DNA of 24,529 nucleotides from an uncultured Lachnospiraceae bacterium (GTDB lineage: Bacteria; Bacillota; Clostridia; Lachnospirales; Lachnospiraceae): NCBI GenBank assembly GCA_910589265.1, contig CAJUTQ010000075.1:1-24529 (forward strand), in the 5' to 3' direction. Shown piece by piece: positions 21,529-24,529 of the stretch. Position 1 is the first letter of the stretch. Each line of letters begins with the position of its first letter. The notes below the pieces were generated by a model. It ran no database searches. It was not told the origin of the DNA and saw nothing but the letters and a program-made list of their open reading frames with translations. Made by a program: the position numbers and the translations under genes.

Positions 21529-22451
21529 AAAGATTTACGAGAATAACTTTGTGGCTGAGTTTGATTTTTGTTTTGATAGGGATTGCCATAGCTGGAACAG
21601 GGGTGGTTTTAGGAGGAACTAGGATATCATCTGTATTTCAGGAGAAGGTGGGTGTTGCTTCTTTTCTTTCCCTGCCCTTCTATGCTATGAATGATAAGAT
21701 GATAAAGGAACATACAGAAGACGACACAGTAAGAGAAACAGGAGAATTGGGAAAGGCAGAAGAAATAAAAAAGATTAATTTAGATATGGAGGCTGCTTCT
21801 TTTCGCCTTGTTCCTTATGAAGGAGATACTTTCAAATATGAAAGTAATAAAACAGGATATTTTATATGGGAACAAGATAAAGATTCGTTACAGATGGAGA
21901 GTAAACATAATTATTGGAAGTCCATTTTTAGAAGAGATATTCGCTCTGTTCCTCAATTCATCCTATATGTCCCCCAAAAGGCTGAACTGGAGGAGGTAGA
22001 AATTTATTGTGGAATGGGAGAGGGGGATATAGCAAATATATATACAAAAGATTTGTATGCACAAGTAGGCATGGGCAATATGAAAATAGATGGAAGTTCT
22101 GCTGCAAATAGTAAATTATATGTGGATGCAGGAGAATTGATCATGACAGGGGCTACATTAAACAATACAGAAATATCCGTTGTGGTGGGAAACGTACAAT
22201 TTGAAGGAAGTGTAAATGGAGATTTACGTGCAGATTGCGACATGGGAAGTATCAGCATGTATTTAGAACAGGAAAAAGAGGATTTTCAATATGACATTCA
22301 ATGTGATATGGGTACTGTTCGAATAGACAAAGAAGATTATTCTTCCTCTTTAAGAGCTAGATTAAAAGACGAAAATGGAGGAAGACAGAAAATGGAGATA
22401 GTCTGTGGAATGGGAAATGTTGATGTTATGTTTAATAAGAATGGAGGATGA
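21525..22451 (+). CDS. DUF4097-type beta-strand protein, membrane-anchored
   Basis: A 308-residue protein with one N-terminal membrane segment (about 8-30, ITLWLSLIFVLIGIAIAGTG) and a large outside domain. From about residue 80 it has a regular series of short strands ending in turns such as CGMGEGDI, VGMGNMKI, DAGELIMTGA, VVVGNVQFEG, CDMGSISM, CDMGTVRI and CGMGNVDV, the mark of DUF4097 beta-helix-like proteins. Each rung repeats the pattern G-(M/D)-G-x-(V/I). ATGA overlaps join it to the genes on both sides. Its role is probably at the cell surface or as part of a stress sensor. Confidence 0.88.
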   Translation: MKRFTRITLWLSLIFVLIGIAIAGTGVVLGGTRISSVFQEKVGVASFLSLPFYAMNDKMIKEHTEDDTVRETGELGKAEEIKKINLDMEAASFRLVPYEGDTFKYESNKTGYFIWEQDKDSLQMESKHNYWKSIFRRDIRSVPQFILYVPQKAELEEVEIYCGMGEGDIANIYTKDLYAQVGMGNMKIDGSSAANSKLYVDAGELIMTGATLNNTEISVVVGNVQFEGSVNGDLRADCDMGSISMYLEQEKEDFQYDIQCDMGTVRIDKEDYSSSLRARLKDENGGRQKMEIVCGMGNVDVMFNKNGG

Positions 22452-22651
22452 ATATGGGAGGCTCATTTAAAAGATTAACAAAGTCAAGGAAAGATCAAAT
22501 GGTATGTGGAGTATGTGGAGGGGTGGGAGAGTATTTTAATATAGACCCGACCATTATAAGATTACTTGTAGTAGCGCTGACGTTGGCCGGTGGAAGCGGT
22601 ATTATTACGTACATTATTGCGGCTATTGTTATACCATATCCAGAATATTAA
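22448..22651 (+). CDS. PspC domain membrane protein
   Basis: A 67-residue protein with the PspC domain in its usual form: a basic start (KRLTKSRKDQMVCGVCGGVGEYFNID), PTIIRLLVVALTLAGGSG, and a second hydrophobic run ending in IPYPEY. PspC proteins sit in the membrane and belong to phage-shock type envelope stress responses. It is the last gene of the PadR operon, joined by an ATGA overlap. The ribosome site is GGAGG within the preceding coding sequence. The hairpin at 22687-22725 probably ends the operon. Confidence 0.93.
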   Translation: MNMGGSFKRLTKSRKDQMVCGVCGGVGEYFNIDPTIIRLLVVALTLAGGSGIITYIIAAIVIPYPEY

Positions 22652-22686
22652 AAAAAAGGGGCTGTGAAAAAAGTCTCTTAACAAAA

Positions 22687-22725
22687 AAAGAACACTTTCA
22701 GGAATAAAACCTGGAGGTGTTCTTT
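22687..22725 (+). terminator. Strong hairpin at the IS left end
   Basis: A 16-bp stem with two G-T pairs (22687-22702 with 22710-22725) and a 7-base loop, followed by TCTTTTC and TTTTT. It can end the PspC operon and block outside transcription from entering the transposase, a feature common in insertion sequences. Confidence 0.75.
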
Positions 22726-22749
22726 TCTTTTTGGTATAATTTATCTGCT

Positions 22750-24323
22750 ATGAAAAACAATACCGAATATTATTATAGTCCAAAGCAGGGAAGATTACCA
22801 CTGTTTCTTGCAGATAGTTTAGATATGTGCGAACCGGTATTGGCATTTGACCAGCTCATGGAGGAGATCGGAATAGAACAGTATCTCAAGCCTGAGTCAT
22901 TATATCGTTATGGCAGGCCTGGATATAATCGTGTCAACATGCTTAAAACAATCTTATTTGGCTTTATGGACACAGGATACGCAAGTTTAAGAGAAGTGGA
23001 AGAGCGGTGCAGAGTCAATATCCGTTACATGTACCTGATGGATTATGAAACGCCCAGTTACCGTGCCTTCGGATATTTTATTAATGAGGAAATCAATGGA
23101 AATGCCGAAGACATTTTCCGCACTGTTATGGAATACATCCAAAAGGAAGACGGAGTGGATATGGAACATCTCTATATAGATGGCTCAAAATTTGAGGCAA
23201 ACGCTAACAAATATACCTGGGTATGGAAAAAGAGTACGGAAAAATTCAGATACCAGCTGTTTGCAAAGATTACCCAGCTGCTGAACCAGATCAATGAGGA
23301 TCTGGTTGATACCGGATTAAAGGTAGAAACGAACGCGGAATATAGTCCGCAATGTCTGGAAATGCTCCTAAGCAGGTATGCTTTCAAGTGCCGGATTGAC
23401 GAAAAGGAGTTTGTCCACGAAAGAGGCCACCGGAAAACCCGGGAACAGCGTTACTATGAGAAGTTGAAAGAATATACGGAAAAGCTGAAAGAATACGTGG
23501 AAAAAATCCGGATCTGCGGCTCGGACCGCAACAGTTATTCCAAGACAGACTATGACGCCACATTTATGAGGATGAAAAAGGATTCTATGGGAAATGACCA
23601 GCTTCTCCCTGCGTATAATATTCAGATTGGAGTGGCAGATGAATACATAGCGGTGGTGGATGTGATGCAGTACCGCTCAGATATGGACTGCTTCATACCA
23701 CTGATGGAGAAGTTTAAGGAATTGTATGGATTTTACCCGAAATATCCGGTTGCGGATGCCGGATATGGCTCGTTCAACAATTCTATTTACTGCCAGAACA
23801 GGGCATGGAGAAGTACATGAAATTTCCCATGTACAAAAAGGAAACAAAGGAAAAAGGATATCACGATGATCCGTTCCGGGCGGTAAATTTTAACGTGGAT
23901 TCGGATGGCGATCTGGTGTGTCCCGGAGGGAAGAAATTCCATTTTGCCTATAGAAAGGCTGTAAGAGGAAACCAATATGGCCGTCAGGAGGAGTACTATA
24001 CGTGCGAAGACTGCAGCGGCTGTCTATACGCATCCCAATGCAAAAAGACGAATAAAAACAGGACGGTATGTATCAATTCGGAACTGAGTTCCAGGCACAA
24101 GGAAGTATTGGAAAACCTGGAAAGCATCCAGGGGGCGTTGCTGCGAATGAATCGATCCATCCAGGCAGAAGGAACGTTTGGTGTCATGAAATACGATCGC
24201 TGGTATAAACGGGTGGTAAGAAAAGGCCTAAACCGGGTGAAACTGGAATGGTTACTGGTTTCTATTGGTTATAATCTCTCTAAATTCAGGAATAAAAAGA
24301 TGCGTCTCCCGGAAGCAGCATAA
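22750..24323 (+). pseudogene. IS1182-type transposase with single-base frameshift
   Basis: A DDE transposase split in two frames. The first part (22750-23820, start ATG; 356 residues) holds the N-terminal domain (RLPLFLADSLDMCEPVLAFD) and the Asp segments YIDGSKFEANANKYT and VADAGYGS. The second (from about 23805 to 24323) continues with MEKYMKFPMYKKETK, a four-Cys zinc-like cluster (CEDCSGCLYASQC) and the catalytic Glu in EGTFGVMK. Comparing frames, one G is missing between 23796 and 23797: CAG-GAA-CAG-GGC has become CAGAACAGGGC. Restoring it gives one protein of about 524 residues. All else is intact, so loss is recent, unless the shift is programmed. A TATAAT (22735-22740) lies only nine bases before the ATG, with no ribosome site. 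Confidence 0.88.
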
Positions 24324-24380
24324 AAAGCAGAGGGGTTATTCCAGGGGGAAAGGGCAACATCATAAACTTAAGAAAAATCT

Positions 24381-24406
24381 AAAGGAACCTGTCAACAGGT
24401 TCCTTT
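24381..24406. terminator. Perfect 12-bp palindromic terminator
   Basis: AAAGGAACCTGT (24381-24392) and ACAGGTTCCTTT (24395-24406), complementary over all 12 bases, followed by CTTTAT. It is AT-flanked on both sides, so it may act in both directions. It lies between the transposase and the gene starting at 24437. Confidence 0.75.
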
Positions 24407-24436
24407 CTTTATGTTAGAATACAGACAGGGGTGCAT

Positions 24437-24529
24437 ATGGATAAATCTTATAAAAGAAGATTTCAAAAGTTTTCCGAATCATTATCGGATCCAGAACTTA
24501 TAAACTATGCAAGACAAAATGGAAAAAAT
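24437..24529 (+). CDS. Start of an unknown gene, cut by window end
   Basis: Thirty-one codons from ATG with AGGGGTG (24427-24433) upstream. The protein begins MDKSYKRRFQKFSESLSDP and is basic then helical. I do not recognise the family. A TAGAAT (24415-24420) upstream may be its -10. The hairpin-plus-promoter layout is like that before the IS1182 transposase, so this could be another mobile-element gene, but that is a guess. Confidence 0.45.
   Translation, partial: MDKSYKRRFQKFSESLSDPELINYARQNGKN

Larger units (their letters stand above)
22658..24323 (+). mobile_element. IS1182-like insertion sequence, right end unclear
   Basis: The transposase (22750-24323) identifies an IS1182-type element. 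The left end is probably the GGGGCTGTGAAAAAAGTC sequence at about 22658-22675, directly after the PspC stop. No matching CTTTTTTCACAGCCCC sequence is visible to the right within the window, so the right end is lost, replaced or very diverged. Codons in the transposase are richer in GC than in the neighbours. Confidence 0.7.

Noticed and set aside
22717..22749. GTG 22717 as the transposase start
   Set aside because: It lies within the terminator hairpin; ATG 22750 matches the family start.

Overview
The window comes from a low-GC Gram-positive bacterium, most likely a gut Lachnospiraceae (class Clostridia). The signs are AT-rich DNA with strong AGGAGG-type ribosome sites, GTG/TTG starts, sigma-A hexamers (TTGACA/TATAAT), a GH112 phosphorylase with a CUT1 sugar ABC transporter and its small DUF6903-like membrane protein, a PadR/DUF1700/DUF4097/PspC operon, and an IS1182-type transposase. 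I cannot fix the genus from sequence alone.

Layout. (1) 1-1911: a four-helix SMR/EamA-like membrane protein followed by a MATE efflux protein. (2) 1918-8134: a DNA-repair neighbourhood. A promoter overlapped by a LexA/SOS-like palindrome drives a radical-SAM DNA repair protein (TIGR03916 type, with a helix-hairpin-helix and a QLSLF clamp-binding-like tail) and its usual partner, a DUF4130/TIGR03915 protein. Next come a degenerate HPr-like protein with its own strong promoter, five 17-bp tandem repeats, a nuclease-helicase fusion (PD-(D/E)XK plus Fe-S XPD/DinG-type helicase), and a convergent endonuclease IV gene whose 3' end overlaps the helicase. (3) 8135-9169: an orphan or decaying ORF, a gene-poor stretch and a compact inverted-repeat element. 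(4) 9170-11380: a GH13 alpha-amylase-family enzyme and an unrecognised 146-aa protein. (5) 11637-13197 (minus): a decayed lipoprotein-type aldo/keto reductase and a 205-aa protein with a Cys...His arrangement. (6) 13276-19027 (minus): solute-binding lipoprotein, two permeases, a DUF6903-like protein and a GH112 galactosyl phosphorylase, forming one import-and-phosphorolysis operon for a beta-galactosyl disaccharide. A divergent AraC-type regulator (19366-20232) is its probable controller. (7) 20418-22651: a PadR-controlled four-gene envelope operon with ATGA overlaps and two matching palindromic operators on a consensus promoter. (8) 22658-24529: an IS1182-like element whose transposase carries a single-base frameshift, then a strong hairpin and the start of an unknown gene cut by the window end.

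The best candidate for something under-described is region 2: a possibly SOS-controlled radical-SAM/DUF4130 pair with a clamp-binding-like tail, beside a nuclease-helicase fusion and an AP endonuclease. The members are known families. The regulatory site and the clamp tail are what I add from the sequence.
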